Notes: a model not told the origin generated them from the sequence alone. DNA of 64,000 nt from Dioscorea cayenensis subsp. rotundata (GCF_009730915.1 NC_052473.1:17442100-17506099); one strand, 5' to 3'; positions 12,992 through 27,150 are shown, counted from the first letter of the stretch. Made by a program: numbers and translations.

Positions 12992-13801
12992 ATATTTTAC
13001 AATGATATCAGAGGAACAAGTTTCAAATTCTTCAAATGAGTTGCATCTGGTTATGATTTCACTCCACTGTTGCTTTAATCAAAGACTCTTTTATAGATCT
13101 GAAAATTAGGGTTTTCTTTCTTTCTTTTTTTTTTGATAAGATTGAAATATATTCTTTGAACATCCATATGTATGAGTGCATGTATGATACATACCTCTTT
13201 TCTGTTTTTTCGTTGTCTTTATTGTGTACCACTATATGCCTCATTTTCTGTTTGTCTGTTGTTTTCTGTTGTTCTTTATTAGTGACCAGTGAATCTCTAA
13301 TAACTTACTGAAATTAATAATTATTGCAAAAGAGAACTAAATGTCACTCAAATGACTCAAAACTCATTCTTAACCAATGGTTGTTTTTAACCAAAGTTAT
13401 AAAATGTCCATTTACATTATATTTATATGCAAAAAATAAATTGTATTATTAATGTTTGCATAAACTCTGATTCACACACATTGGCAAGATTCTAAGTTTG
13501 ACAAGGGCATATATATATATATATATATATACATACAAGCAAGTATGACTTTTGTAAATAAGCTACATTAAAGTCAGGAACTAAACTTAGGTTTTGCTTA
13601 CATCCCTGATCCCTCCTTGCATAATATCACAAATTCAGAGAGACATTAACATCCATTTTGATAGTATCTGTGGTACTTTGTTCAACACTTTATTTGTCCA
13701 TAAAACAAAAACAACAATGGGGCAATCTTCATCTCTGTTTTATTTGAGTTCAGGAACATCTGGGCCTGACATAAACACTGGCTGTTAATAATGTGCCATC
13801 A
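12992..13801. other. Convergent 3' flanks of SKA2 and NUDT3
   Basis: AT-rich DNA with a (TA)n run at about 13511-13531. No coding signal; it probably holds both 3' UTRs. Confidence 0.6.
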
Positions 13802-16800
13802 TCACTTGCCGAACACTTTCTCTACCACACCGAATATTGGCGTTATATCGACAGGAACCTGAAAACAAAACAACATTAAATGGTTATGGGTAAGACAATA
13901 ACATGTGGGTATTAGGTGGACTTGAGTTTCCAAGAACTTCAAAGAAAAGATTTCAGCCTTTAACATAAGTAAGGCTTGAATGAGCTTTAACTTCTCTTGA
14001 TTAGCAAAAATAAAAGAGCGCATTTATTTGAAGAAAAATTATAATATATTTCTTCAAACCAGTTTCAAAATATTTATATTGAGTCGATTTGTTTCCGTTA
14101 GCAGCTTCACAATTTACTTTGGAAACAGTGTAGACATGTTTTCTGTATTCCTCGTGTTGTTTATATCAATAACAAGATCTCAACTTCACACGTTGAATAG
14201 ATCATCTAGCATTACTTTGGTGACAATATATGTTACTAATCTGAGTGCGGAGGGAATCCTTTCCTCAAGCTAGTTATTTGACAGTATTTTAATTTAGAAA
14301 CTCATTTAAAACTAGGAAAATATATGAATGAGATATGGCATATAAATTTCTCCAGTGTCAGATGACCAATTCTAGACTTTGCCAAATATAAAAACAAGAA
14401 ATTGAAGGTTTCTGCAAAAAGCCGAGGCTTGTCTATTTGTTGGGTCTAGTGATAAGTTGAGCAATTTTTACATAATCGAATAAAATGCATGCTGCTAATA
14501 AAAATATCGAACTTATGTCTACAGCAATTTTGAGATACCGAAGAGTTGTTTGATCAATCAAATATATAAAAATAATCGATCTGATACCTGAATACTTTCA
14601 AGTTTTTTCAAAGAAGCATCCAACGGTGTTGTCAGTTTCGCATATTCGAGAAGAAGTGATTTTGCAGCAGCCTTGTCACCTTTAGCCTGTATTGTCAATA
14701 TCTCCCTACTGAGGCTTTCGACAGCTCCTTCAACCTTTAAAAAGAACATATTTACATGTCTCAATAAAAGAGTTCAACTCACACAAGAGTGCATCTATAG
14801 TGAGAATATTTTCAGATGTTACCTTCCCAAAATCAACAGAAAATGTTCCATCCGAATGCAAAAGGAATGCTCCTTTTTCATATAACCAATTAAACTGCAA
14901 TGCTTGCCCCTTTCTGCTTTCGCAAGTGAACATCAAATCAGCATTGCATCGATAAATCATTCAGTATAAGTATTTAAAAAGGTAACCTATCTATGGTAGG
15001 GTGACATTGTTACCCATGAGATTCTTCTAATCCAAAGCGTATAGAGCGAAAGCATCCCGCTAAGAAAGAGACGTACATAGATTTCAACAAACTTGCTGGA
15101 AGTAACCCCTGATGAGAAAAGAGCGAAATATTGATCTCATTACTAAAGAACAACAAATAGGGAAAACAAACAAAAGAACTAGCAGGTACAAGTACAAATT
15201 TAACAGAAACTTAATCCAGCAACACTTCGTACAATGAAATTACAAAGTCAACAAGATTGCATTACGTATATGAATTTTTCATTTTTTTTTTTCTCAAAAG
15301 CACTTTTAATGATATTTCGATAATACTATTTATTAATTTAAAAAATCACAAGCAGTTTCCATAAAGTACACCATGATGTCAGAAAGAAGATTGATGATTC
15401 TCTGTCCAGGACTTAAAAACATTTCTTCACTGTACATGTAATATATGATGGTTGGTGGTTCAATGAATCACAGAATAATGAGAAATTTATTCAAAGGACA
15501 TTAATTAGCACAAAAGAAGAAACCATTTGAAGCTCTACAAATACCTCTCGATATAGTTTGCTTATAGATGAAAAGAAAAGGCATGGATATGACTAGGAAA
15601 AAAGATTCATGGCTTTCAGGGGCTGCAATGTGGAAAGGGAGAAAAAACAAGGTATAAGATATAAACAAAATAATAAAAAATTGAGTAACCTGTTTAATAA
15701 GAAATCTTAATGCCCATAAGCCAACAATGTCTGCTTTTGCTTCTTCTAAGGCTGAGTGGAGTTCTTCAAGTTCCTTGACAACAGCAATAAGGCATGGCAG
15801 ATCAGAGGAAAGCAATATTTGAAATGTAACAGAGAATGCCAAATTCACCAAGAAAGACAGCAAGGTAAAATAAAAATGATGAGTAAAACGTTACATGCAA
15901 ACCAAGTAAGGCCTGATTCAACCAAAAAGCTAAGCTCGTAGGATGAGAAACCCAGACTTCATATTCAACTCCATGTTCACCAAATTAACTGATATGGGAC
16001 TGTTAGTTATTCTAATATAAAACACATCAATAAATTCATTTTCTTTAGTAAAACTTGAGGGATATTTCACTATAGCCAATTGTCCTAATGAAATTTCTAT
16101 GCTTCAGTCCAAAAAGGACATCAATAATTTCATTAGAGCAATGTTTCATGGCTCCTAAAACCTAGGATTTCAGATGGCCGGTTCTCTTTTGCAAGACAAA
16201 ATCTGACTGATAAGGCTCCTCCTGTTCCATCTAGCCCCTTTTATGGGAAGTAGTTATGATGGTTAAAATACAGCACAAATTCTAAAAGTTAAGGCACCGT
16301 GGTAATATCTTGAAATTGTATGTTTATACATGGACACACTCACATTAGAATCATGCTCCAATGGTCCACGGGCAAAATTCATTTTGTTGAAAGATCATGG
16401 GGAAATGATGAACTTCACTAAGAGGAAAAGCATCCCTAAAATGAAGATATCAAATGAAAGTGACTGAACAACAGGACTTTGAAATCAGAATATGTCATTC
16501 TTTCATAGGCTTTCAGCTAAAAGACTTGCTAGCAGTTCCCCTGTAGTATTTTAAATGTTGCACTATCCATTTATTGATGCCCTTATACCAAGATTCAGAA
16601 GAGGCTAATTTATGCAGAAGATACAGAAAACAGAAACTCTGCTCGCTGATTGAACAATGAAGTATAGGACTATGTTGCATTGCAGGAATAGACCCAAATA
16701 AAACCCTGTCCAATATTATATGTTTCATTCTAACTGCCACATTCTTCATCATGCAGTTAAATTTAATGAATAAATCTGATCAACACAATCTTGTCCACAT

Positions 16801-19800
16801 AATCCAATAACATCAAGTTTCAATAAACGAAGAAATGTAGAAAATTGTGGACTTAGCGTTGAAAGTTGTGGATTTTGCATTTACAAGTTAAGAACCACAG
16901 TGAAAAATGAAGGCCAAGTATCAAATTGAAAAGAAAACCTGAAGCATCAATAAACATACAATATAAAATGAAGACTCATAGCAGTTCTTACCAGTCTAAC
17001 TGTTGATTGTCGCCCGCTTGGAAGGATTATAGTATGAGGCCCAATCCCATGACAGCATTCATGGCAGATAGTGTGTGTGAAGAAAGATTCAAAATCAATA
17101 AATTCTCTTTGCTCTTCTTTAATGCATATATCAGCTATAGGTCGAAGAATATGCTGAAACCTTCAAATTAGGATAGAGCGATGGTCAATGTTTACCACCA
17201 CTACGAAACAAAAACACTGTCAAAATTTTTAGGGACAAACTTTAAAAAAATGTTGGAAGTCAACAGAGTCCTGGAAAGTAAATAAATTGACCAACAACAA
17301 CAACAGAAGAAATATACTTGGCTTCAGAGATATTCTTCAGCAAGACCATTGATGTTCCATGCTCATTAACTATTCGCTCATCATTTGGCAAATTAAAAGC
17401 CACAGTTTGAGGACCTTTCACATCCTGCCAGAAAGAGCTGCTTTAAACAAAATTTCATCCCAACTAAGTTGATGCAAAGCAAAAGTGATGAAGACTAAAG
17501 ACATTAAGGCACTGATGCCTAGAGTGTGTGATGTGTGTGTGTGTGTGTGTGTGTGTGTGTCTCAAATAATCCCACTTGATTTCAAATTAAAATAAAGACA
17601 AAACCTCCTATGAGAAAAAGAACTTACAAAATAAGACTCCTAATCAGGAAAATAATTCTAATAAATAAACTTCAACACTATGAGGGCCAAATTGAGACTT
17701 CCTGACTTTCTTCTACAATAAATTTTGAAGTGTTTGGGATGATCTAAGGTCTTCTCAAATTTAAATCTCTTCAATATTAATATGTGCTCCATCATCAAAA
17801 AGGTAACCGCATTTTGTATGATATGTTTTTCAGGTCACCAAATAACTATTGTTTTGACAAAACACGAAATAATCATAAGCTTACCCCTGCATTGTAAATG
17901 AGCTGAATGACACGGATAGGAGCAGCACATACATCTTTAGATTTGTAGATATCATCAAATGGGAGATTTTGCTCTAAATCCTGGTTTGGCATGTCCAGTG
18001 TTTAGATAAAATAAACATTTAAATCAAATTACCAATAATCAAATACACCTTTAAATGATCACCAAAGAGTTTCACTTTGGCTGTTGATATATCATCTCGT
18101 ATCCCAATGAATGCCTCAAATGTAGCCTTCAGAAAGAGAAGAAAACAATCAAGTTCAACATATCATTGAGACTCAAACAACCCAAGAGCAAAATTCATCA
18201 CACTCAATTTAGTTAAGACAAATGTCATGGATCAATACTCATATCGTTTTGATATATGAGTGGAAACGTAGAATGAGATTCATTACATCAATTCAAAACA
18301 GGCAAAACAGCAACTTGCTTATTAAATATCAATATAGCTCAAAGATTGGATTGTAATATGATCACAGACTCTAAAGATAAAAATAGAAGGAAAAAGAACA
18401 AAAAATGTTTTATGAAAAACTTTCTCCAAGGAAGTACCAAAGAAACAAATAATATATGTTAGATTAAGTTTATCTCTTATACAAAGATCTAATATGTAAC
18501 ATTTACTTTTCTAATTGACTCCATTTCACGTGCAGCCTATTAGCTGCAATCTATCCCACATTACCTTCTAAATCTTCTAATCTAGCCCTGCAACCTGCCA
18601 CCTCTAAATGCTCTTTCATCAACCCCCCACCCATTACCAATGGAGCTAACTTAGTCTTCTTGTCATCATGACAGCGGCAGAGTAGGGAAAGCTCACCAGT
18701 TCCAGCACTACAAGGTTTGATCTTTGTGTCATCTGTTTAACTATCACTAAAGAGTTGCGAGATGGAGACTTTGAGATCAATGTGATACCTTTTTTATCCT
18801 TTTCTTTTGACGCATAACCAGGATGTTTACAGAGAAGATAAACACATTGGTTTGAGACTCAGAAACTGCATTCCTGGTTTAATTTTAACTGAATGAATAC
18901 CAGATTCTTGAGTTCAATTTGGTATTTTAATATTCAAACCCTGATGTCACAATTCATTAAATTAAAAGCTAATGAATCAACATGAAACTTTAGACATTTC
19001 TATTTTTTTTCCGTTTTCTCTTAAGAAAGGTATAGATATTCTATATGATTGAGGATTACAATGTGTTTAGGACATAGCTTTACAAAGAATAAAGCATTAG
19101 ATGTATCTTTTGATAGGCAAATATAAACTAGAATAATTTTCATGTGAAAGAGAACTGCAGTAAAAGTAATACAGGCATAAACCTTTATTAAATGTTTACT
19201 GGCAAGAAAACAACATAAATGCTATCTAAAGGATGCTAAAAATCACCTTGTATCCAAAAAGTGAATCTTCATATGTCTCATACGGGCCAATAGTAACATC
19301 CAATTTTGAATCCTACAGATAAGATGAAGAAAATATTGAAATGGTAGTATAAAAGAGAAAACCGAATATGGGGATAACAACTAAATCTGATGACTATAGC
19401 TTTGTAAATATTAGGATTTTGTATCTCATTACCTAAAAAACTAATCATGCCACAATCATGGAGACATGGATGAATCTAGTCAACATTATGATCTCCAATT
19501 ATATAAGTATCACAATAAAGCATTGTTAAATGCACGGGATATTACAATAGGAGATGCTACAAGTTCAGACAATTCTAATGACAAGTAGGTCACCAATCAG
19601 AGGAATGATTTCATCACCATAGTTCTGGAATAATAATTCCCACTAGGAATTGGCATAGGGGCAACAAAGGCATAAAATATATCACATAGGAGCATGCCAG
19701 TTATATATAGGGAAATGTCCATCATTGACTTCATAATTTCATTGTTTCAGCAATTATTATAACAAAGAATCAAGAAGATAATTAAAAAAAAAAATTCCAC

Positions 19801-22800
19801 AATGGTTTAAAGTAAGATTTGGGCCACAACGATTTGCACATTTATGATATAATGATTGCTTTGATATGTTTCTGTTGTGCAATTCAAACAGCACAAAAAT
19901 ATCAGTTTAGTCAAATTTAGGCGGCGACAAGCTACACTGCATAGCAAAATCACTTCACTCAGAGGAATGAGGATAGAAAAATGGAGTACTGACTAAACAA
20001 GCGCACAAAACAAAGCTTAGCATAAGAACAAGGGTACAAATAGTCAAGTCACAGAATCTAAAATGTAATTTGAAAATAGAGTCTATATTGTAGGTTATAA
20101 AAAATAATAGTAGAAATGCAGCATACTAACCAGCTCCATCCATGCTATATCAGAGTCATAATAGTCATTTGACAAAAATGCATCTGCCTTGGTTTGCAGC
20201 AACTTCTTCAGGCTTCAAAGAGAGATTACTGTAAGATTTTTTAAGACCAAAAATCTGAAAGTAGAAGGATCAGATATTCTGCCAGAAGTAGCAAAGAAGG
20301 TTCAGAGTTGGATAGCAGATTTACCTTGATGATTGAGTCATTGCTGCTGCCTTATGAAGTAGCTCAGCTGCTTTAGTGAGAAAAAATCTATATTCTTGAG
20401 AGTATGGAACAATAAATAGGTCACTGGAATTCGACTGATGGTTCGAACCCACTCTGATCAGCGGTACTAGATAGTGAATAACATGAAGAATTATTCACAT
20501 CGGTGTCACAGTGCCTCCTTATCACACTGAAAAATCCAATGGCTGCTTCTTGTTCACTGACGCTTAGGCTACTCTTCCACAACTGGAACTCCTAGGGAAA
20601 CATGGAAATAAAAATTTACAAAGAGTTGAGGAAAAGAGAACCCCAAATAAATATATATATATATGCTCAGGCAAATGATTGTGGTGACTGCACAGACCAG
20701 TCAAATACTATAATGAATATCATAAAACTCATAGCAGTTTGGATTAATACTTTCATTGCCCATCATTATGATTTTGTTTAATATTATGCAAACAAAAGCA
20801 GTGAGATAGCTAGATATTAGCGAACATTAATAAGTTACAATTACAGCAGCATATTAGCCCCTTTATGCTCAATATGATAAAATTATCTTTACAAGCAACA
20901 ATAGCCTCACCGGAATCTGGCATTGAATAGCAGGTTCTGACGAATACCTTATATATTTTCATTTTGCAAACATGCCTAGAACTGGCCCTGAAGAAATGAA
21001 AGTATCCTAGGCAAGTGTAAAGGAAGCAAGCAAACCTAGTTAGATATCATGCATGAATGAGGTCAAGCATAGTTCAGAAGTAATCATCAAAAGTCTACAT
21101 AGCCAATGTAAAGAACCAATATCATATTTATGCTCTTGAGTCTTGATGTCATTCAGAATTGTGTTCATGGTCAAATTAAGATAGTAAATTGATCTCAAAA
21201 GTTCTCTAACCATTTTGTCCATATCTGGAGGGTAGAAACTTGCACCAGGGGGTTTCAGAACTGGAAATGCAATTCTATATTCAAGTCCTTTCCAACCCAA
21301 AACTGGTCTGGTGGCGTCAGCAAGCAATCTGACAGCAGAATCAGCAGTTGTCAAAAATGCCTTGTTTTCATCAAGGGATGACCTGTGATGAACAGGAGCC
21401 ACTGGAATAAAGTAAGAGATGTTTTAAAGAAAAGGCAAGAAACTACTCATAAACTCTCTTGATCTTCCCTCCTCATATTCTCACAGATTGTCTCCAGTAG
21501 TTTAAAAGAGACGGAAGCAATTACAGTAAGAATTTGGTTACTCACATAAAAAAAAAAATGACTTCCTATTACAAAATCCATTATGAAAATATTTATTTGC
21601 TCTTAGCTCCCAAATCAGAAAGAACCAGAAAAATCATGCTGATCATCCAAATATGGAATTATGCTTTTTCATGATGTAGATAAACTGGATAAGAGTGCCA
21701 TGACAAGAGTTATTCCAAATTTCATGGTTTCATGGTGGCTGGGCATCCTACATATCAGTTCACGTCTATCATAACTTGGAATGTCAAAAACAAAACCAAT
21801 GATTAAAGCATTTAAAATAATTTTTCATCCCCTTCAAGCATCCTTATTGCTGTGATGATCTTCTCAAATGTGGAAATTCAGAGTCAAGGAAAAACAAAAA
21901 TCCTCAGGTGATATTTCCAGGGTAAAAATGCAAGAAAAAATTTGCTAGCATAACATAATGTTTTGGAAAGTATGATGCACTTGAAGAAAATACATATTTG
22001 ATAAACTCAATGATGAGGATGTATAAAATAATACTCTATGAGGGAAAAATACCATGGGCTCTTATTTATGGAATAGTACATCCATTTCAACTTATCAAAC
22101 TTCGAAGAATTAGAATATTCTTTTAGCCAATCTCGGACAAGAGGATTGCCGTACCAGACCTGTACAAAGCAGAGGAATTACTGTTCTCAAAATTTTTAGC
22201 ACTGTGGGAAAATTATGTCTCACAGTAAAAATACAATTACAAAGCCAACTGACCTGCTCATAGAAAATATCATCAATAACCATTGATGCTTTGATGATGT
22301 AGGCTAAGGCTTCTTTTTCTGCTTCTGAAAGCTCACCCAACTGTTCAGATAAAAAAAAAGACAAGGAAACCATCATTGAGTAAAACTAGTGTCCCTGAAG
22401 TATCAAGAAAATAAATAGCATACATAATACTAAAATATTATGCCTAAAATTATGGCTTTGCGTAAGTCACTTCTTCTCCTGAAGACATGAACTGTGATTA
22501 TTTGTCAGAATCTATGTATGTTCTATAGGAGAGTCAAATGGGTTAATCACATGATTAATGTGGAACACTGCATTTAAAAGAGTTGAAAACTAATAAGAAT
22601 GTATGTCACCCAAGCAATTGGGCCTATTTTTTCTTTAATATAATGCTCTATTTGGAAGAGAAACTTGGAACACATTCTTAAATGTACCTCTATATAAGAA
22701 GAATGCTACCAGAAGTCATTGTATCTAATTGTAGAATTTAAGTAACTTGAAAGTTGAAACAAACAACATTTGGATGGTTGAAAGTTCTAAGGGTTCAACT

Positions 22801-25800
22801 CTTGTCAGTTAACTGACATATATATTACCAGGAAATAATGATCTCTAACCTTGAAATTACCATTTAAAATGGGAAGGGTGATTTGAACTAGATTTGACCT
22901 AAACATCAAAATTATGATGAATCATACAATACATAACTAAAAATTAAACAATATTATGAATTCAAAAAGACACATTGTTTTAAAAGAAAAGAAGTTATGC
23001 AATATCTCACATTTAATTGTGTTATGCTGCTATGCACATAAACAGCTAGAGAAATGGTATTTGGAATTTAGACTGACAACCATGTTAAGACTAACTCCAA
23101 AAAGCTTGTCAAAATGAGACATGAACACACAAATGCACATGCACAAGGAGAGGGGTATTCAACCCCAACGATGGAAGCAAATATTTGAATAAATTCTATT
23201 GAACAACAATATAAATTGATTAGTACCTCAGGATTCAAATGTATCGGAGTGTATCGACTAAGTTGTTTCTCCAAACTTAGAATGCGAGTCTCCAAGTTTT
23301 CCTTGTACCTACAGCAATTAACTGAGAAATTTAACATTACCAGGGAAAAGGATGGATACACATACAATTCAAAGATCAATAGGCAGTTTATCCATCAATG
23401 AAATATGCAAGTTGAACATTAGCATTTAGAAAGAAACCTAAAAACAACATAAACTCTCTGTAACTGTTCATATCAGCATACCTGCTCTCAATAATATTAA
23501 AAAGTTGCCCATACTCTCCATGTACATCATAAGGGACATAATCTACATCATCATTTGCCAGATGGATTTTATACTCATTCCAAGGCGTATACTTGACAGA
23601 AGAAACTTCCGTTTCCTACGAATAAAGTATAACTGTATAAGCAACTGATCATAAATAGCATCATTATAAAATTCCCCTTCACACTCGTAGATAAGGTTTT
23701 TCTTTTAATTATTTATGTAAAAACAATCAGTTCTGATCCTTGAAGAAAAAAAAACTTCAGTTACTAATTAATATCTGCAAAAACAAACAATAATAAGCTT
23801 TCTCAGCATTTGCAGCATTCCAAGATGGGAGATCTAGGAATAGATAATCAAGGCTTTATTCTTAAATGAAGGGATAAATCTATGAAAAATCAGCAAACAA
23901 GAAATCAGAAAGTTGAAAATGTTTATTCCTCTCACCTGAAGTGTAAAGGCTTCCATAGGAATAAGGGGCCAAAATTGTGACAAGATAAGCAACATTACAC
24001 TCATAGCATTATTCTTAAGTAAAGGGAAAAATCTATGGAAAATATGCCAAACATGAAAAACAGAAATTGAAAAGGTCATTATCTCTCACCTGAAGAGTAA
24101 AGGCTTCCATAGGAATAGGGGCCAAAGTTGTGACAAGATATACATCATTATACTCATTGTTGATATACTTTCCCGTCATTTATGGCACTGCACCATGCAT
24201 AAGGAGCAAATGATTGTGTTAGCTGTTTGGGTTTTGCAAGATAGCTTTAGGATAAACAAGTAATAGCTAACAGAGTATTACGACTCGATTTTGCATTTGG
24301 TGCTGATAATTTGCCAAACACAATCCTAGACTGGACATCAAACATAGAGACTCGCATCAGGTTGCAAGCAGCTAGTAAGAGAGAAGCTAAGGTCCAAACC
24401 AGTCATCCAGACTCTTTTCTACAAAAAAGAGGGAGGATAATATACATGCAATCTAAATTAAGACATATGTGGCGATTAGGATTGGGAAGAACACACAAAT
24501 TGTCACATAGTCACAGACTAATGATGCATAATTTGTTTTCCATCATTATTCAAGAATGCAAAGCTTCAATTTCCTAGTTGCCACAGCAATATGATTCTGC
24601 AGATGTAAATAAGCATCACGTTAAAGCATATGGTATGAGATAATTAACTAACAGAAAGGAAGGTATTTTGATAAATGATAACAAATTAAAGATAAAAAAA
24701 GATCATAAAGGAAATTGAGGCACTATTATATTCCACTGTACTTTCTCAAGATTTTTGTCTCAGCATTAGTTGAATCATATAATTTGAACAGTAGGGATAT
24801 TGGGAAGCATATTTTACAAGATCCAAACCACATTGCCTTATGCAAGAAAATCAAAACTATGGTATGCACAACTTCTTATAAAGGGCATCAGCTATTCAGT
24901 TAATTATCAAAAGGGCAAATTACAATCCGGATTCTGGACAAGGAAGTGAACCAACCACTCTTGGAGAAAAACAAAATATCAACTCAAATGCATTATTTGG
25001 AAGGTGAATCCCTAGTTCTTCAGCAAGCTCCCTCCTGAAAAATCATAGAGCTTAAAATTACTTTCTGAAAAATCATAGAGCTTAAAATTACTTTTTGCAA
25101 ACATAATGAAAAAGAAAATCAAAATTAAAGGCAACAACAAATTTTAGCATGCAACCATAATGTACATAATAACAAAAGAAAAATCTAGAAAACTATTCAA
25201 TGTTAGAAAGAGTGATTCTTCCAATGATAAACCGGAACGCATGTATTCTTTCAAGTTATTGCATGACTAAATGTCTAATCTTGTACTAATATGATCTCTC
25301 ATGACACAAAAGTACTTCTGTCTGCCCTTCAATGCACTAGAAAATGTCAAGTGATCCATCTAATCCAACAAGTACATCAAACAATGCATAAATAATCAAA
25401 ACAATAAGGGCAACTTAACAGATTACATAGAATCAACAAGTATCACAGAAACATATTACTCTTATACGCAATAACTCTATCAATAAAATCACCAAAAAAA
25501 AAGGCAAACTTCAGGCAACCTAATGGCAAATGAAGTACCTGGCAGTGAGGAGGGAGGAATCACCAGAAGAGATATGGCCAGCACTCGAGATATCCCATAG
25601 CCCCGGCCACGAGTCCTTGCAATCAGCACGTCGCTGAAGGAGGAGCTCCCCTGTGCTCTCCGCGTAGATCCACACATGCACAGCCCGATGGTAGTCTCCA
25701 TCTCTATGGACGAGACTCCTGAGTAGCCAACAAGCACTACAACTTCAAAATCCGATCGAAATAGAAGAGAAGACAGATAAACCATCAAAAGCACTTGCCT

Positions 25801-25872
25801 GGGCTTGTTCTCGCCGGTCTTCTCGCCGGTCTTCGTGAGAACATCGAGAAGCTCTTCTTGGTGCTCCGCCAT
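13802..25872 (-). CDS. NUDT3: NUDT3-like Nudix hydrolase fused to an M49-type metallopeptidase (frame broken in three exons)
   Basis: Twenty-one exons (high to low): 25872-25799, 25718-25539, 25034-24956, 24187-24090, 23615-23482, 23308-23227, 22340-22254, 22159-22053, 21382-21211, 20591-20325, 20212-20131, 19312-19247, 18126-18049, 17980-17885, 17424-17318, 17160-16992, 15773-15690, 15108-15014, 14913-14823, 14734-14588, 13858-13802. Residues 72-94 form a Nudix box (G-x5-D-x7-RELxEELGI, with Asp at the first Glu position, as in Arabidopsis NUDT3). The C-terminal half carries HECCH, an HExxH-type zinc site, and downstream EEAKAD, matching the dipeptidyl-peptidase III (M49) layout. About 782 residues are expected. 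Exons 3, 4 and 10 each have one base too many for the family frame, so the raw sequence stops after about 114 residues. Splice sites are intact; intron 1 needs a GC donor. Confidence 0.88.
17532..17560. repeat. (GT)n microsatellite in NUDT3 intron
   Basis: About 14 GT units between exons 14 and 15. Confidence 0.95.
23851..24160 (-). repeat. NUDT3: 155-bp tandem duplication covering the end of NUDT3 exon 4
   Basis: Two adjacent diverged copies, about 24006-24160 and 23851-24005. The first (in transcript order) holds the 3' part of exon 4 and its donor CAG|GTGAGA; the second repeats the same coding bases (PMEAFTLQ) and donor in what is now intron 4. The second copy has an extra base and substitutions that break its frame. 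Confidence 0.85.
25036..25094. repeat. 29-30 bp tandem repeat in NUDT3 intron 2
   Basis: Two nearly identical consecutive copies of TGAAAAATCATAGAGCTTAA and its continuation, directly next to the exon 3 acceptor. Confidence 0.85.
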
Positions 25873-27150
25873 CGCCGGAGAAGGAGGGCAAGGAATCGAA
25901 GCTCGCGTTGGAGATGAAAAGGGTTCTCGCTTGAGGGGTAAAACGGGAAAGAAAAAACTTTTCTAGGTTCGAACTGATGACCCGCGGTTCTTCCCGATCT
26001 ACCCTTCCTTTGGGTATTTTGGGAAGGATGGCTGATAATTCAAAAGTGAAGCTTTTAATTTAAAAAAATGTATAATTTTGTGATTTTTAATGTTACTCTC
26101 ACATTTTTACAATTAATAATCAGTTTTAAATTAAGAGCTTGTTTGGATTAGCTTTTGAAAAACCCAGAAGTGTTTTTTTACAAGTTAAGTATTTTTGGGT
26201 TCAAAAAAAGTCATTTGTATTGACAGCTTCTGTCAGAAAAAGAAATGAAAAAAACAAGTTTTTTTCGTGTTTCAATCATAACCAACTTCTAAAAAGTTGT
26301 TCTTTAACTTTATTTTACACCTTCGCTCACGTAAAAGTGTCTAATACAAACACAAAAAATAAAAAAGTGCTTAATTTACTTTAGAGAAGTATTTTTTTCC
26401 ATAAGCACTTCTACTAAATTTTAAAAAGCATTTTTTTTATAAATTAATCCAAACAATGCCTAAATGTTTTGGATTTTTTTTTTTTATAATCTTTATTTTA
26501 TTTGTATTTATACATATACATAAATTAATCTTGATTAATAGTTTCTCAAACTCTCTCTAAAATGCCCTACCATTTGTTGCATATTGATTAGTTTGTGTGT
26601 GTGTGTGTTTTTTTTCTTTCAAATCCTCTCTAATTGATTCCCCGCAAATAAATAAAGGTACCCTAAAAAAGATTTAGTTTAATTATATAATTTTTCTATT
26701 AATCATTTTTTGAGTTTTTACTGTTATGGATGTTAATTTTTAGTTGCCAAAGTCTATTGGTGGTCGCTTGCATAAGACATTCCTGTCTTACTGAGAAAAC
26801 AGATTGAAATTTCAAATTGCGCACAATGAGGACATAAGTATTGTAGAGATTGCGTATGTATCCACCAGCAGCACGCAACTTATTCATATTTATATATAAG
26901 AAAAAAGAAAAACATTTCTAGTTTAGCAAACAAAGTTTGATCTCACACAATAGTTGCCTAGACCAAATACATTTTTTATTGATACTTCATAGTCAAAGAT
27001 AATAATATTAAATTAAAAAAAAAACAAAACAAATATATAGTTCTTACAATGAATTTAGACAGCATGAACAAGGTGTCAAAAAAATGATAAATAATGCAAT
27101 CCAAGACATAGTTAAAATGGATTGCTGATAAAACAAAGACTCATAAAAAG
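25873..27150. other. NUDT3 upstream region and 3' flank of the small membrane-protein gene
   Basis: The first ~100 bp are relatively GC-rich and should be NUDT3 leader/promoter. The rest is AT-rich and contains a Tourist-like MITE (26135-26460). No gene is seen. Confidence 0.6.
26135..26460. mobile_element. Tourist-like (PIF/Harbinger-type) MITE, 326 bp
   Basis: Terminal inverted repeats GAGCTTGTTTGGATTAGC (left) and GGCATTGTTTGGATTAAT (right, reverse strand) share TTGTTTGGATTA. The element is flanked by TAA at 26132-26134 and 26461-26463, the TWA target duplication of PIF/Harbinger elements. No coding capacity. Sequences such as AGAAGTG and its inverse recur inside, suggesting extended subterminal pairing. 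Confidence 0.75.
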
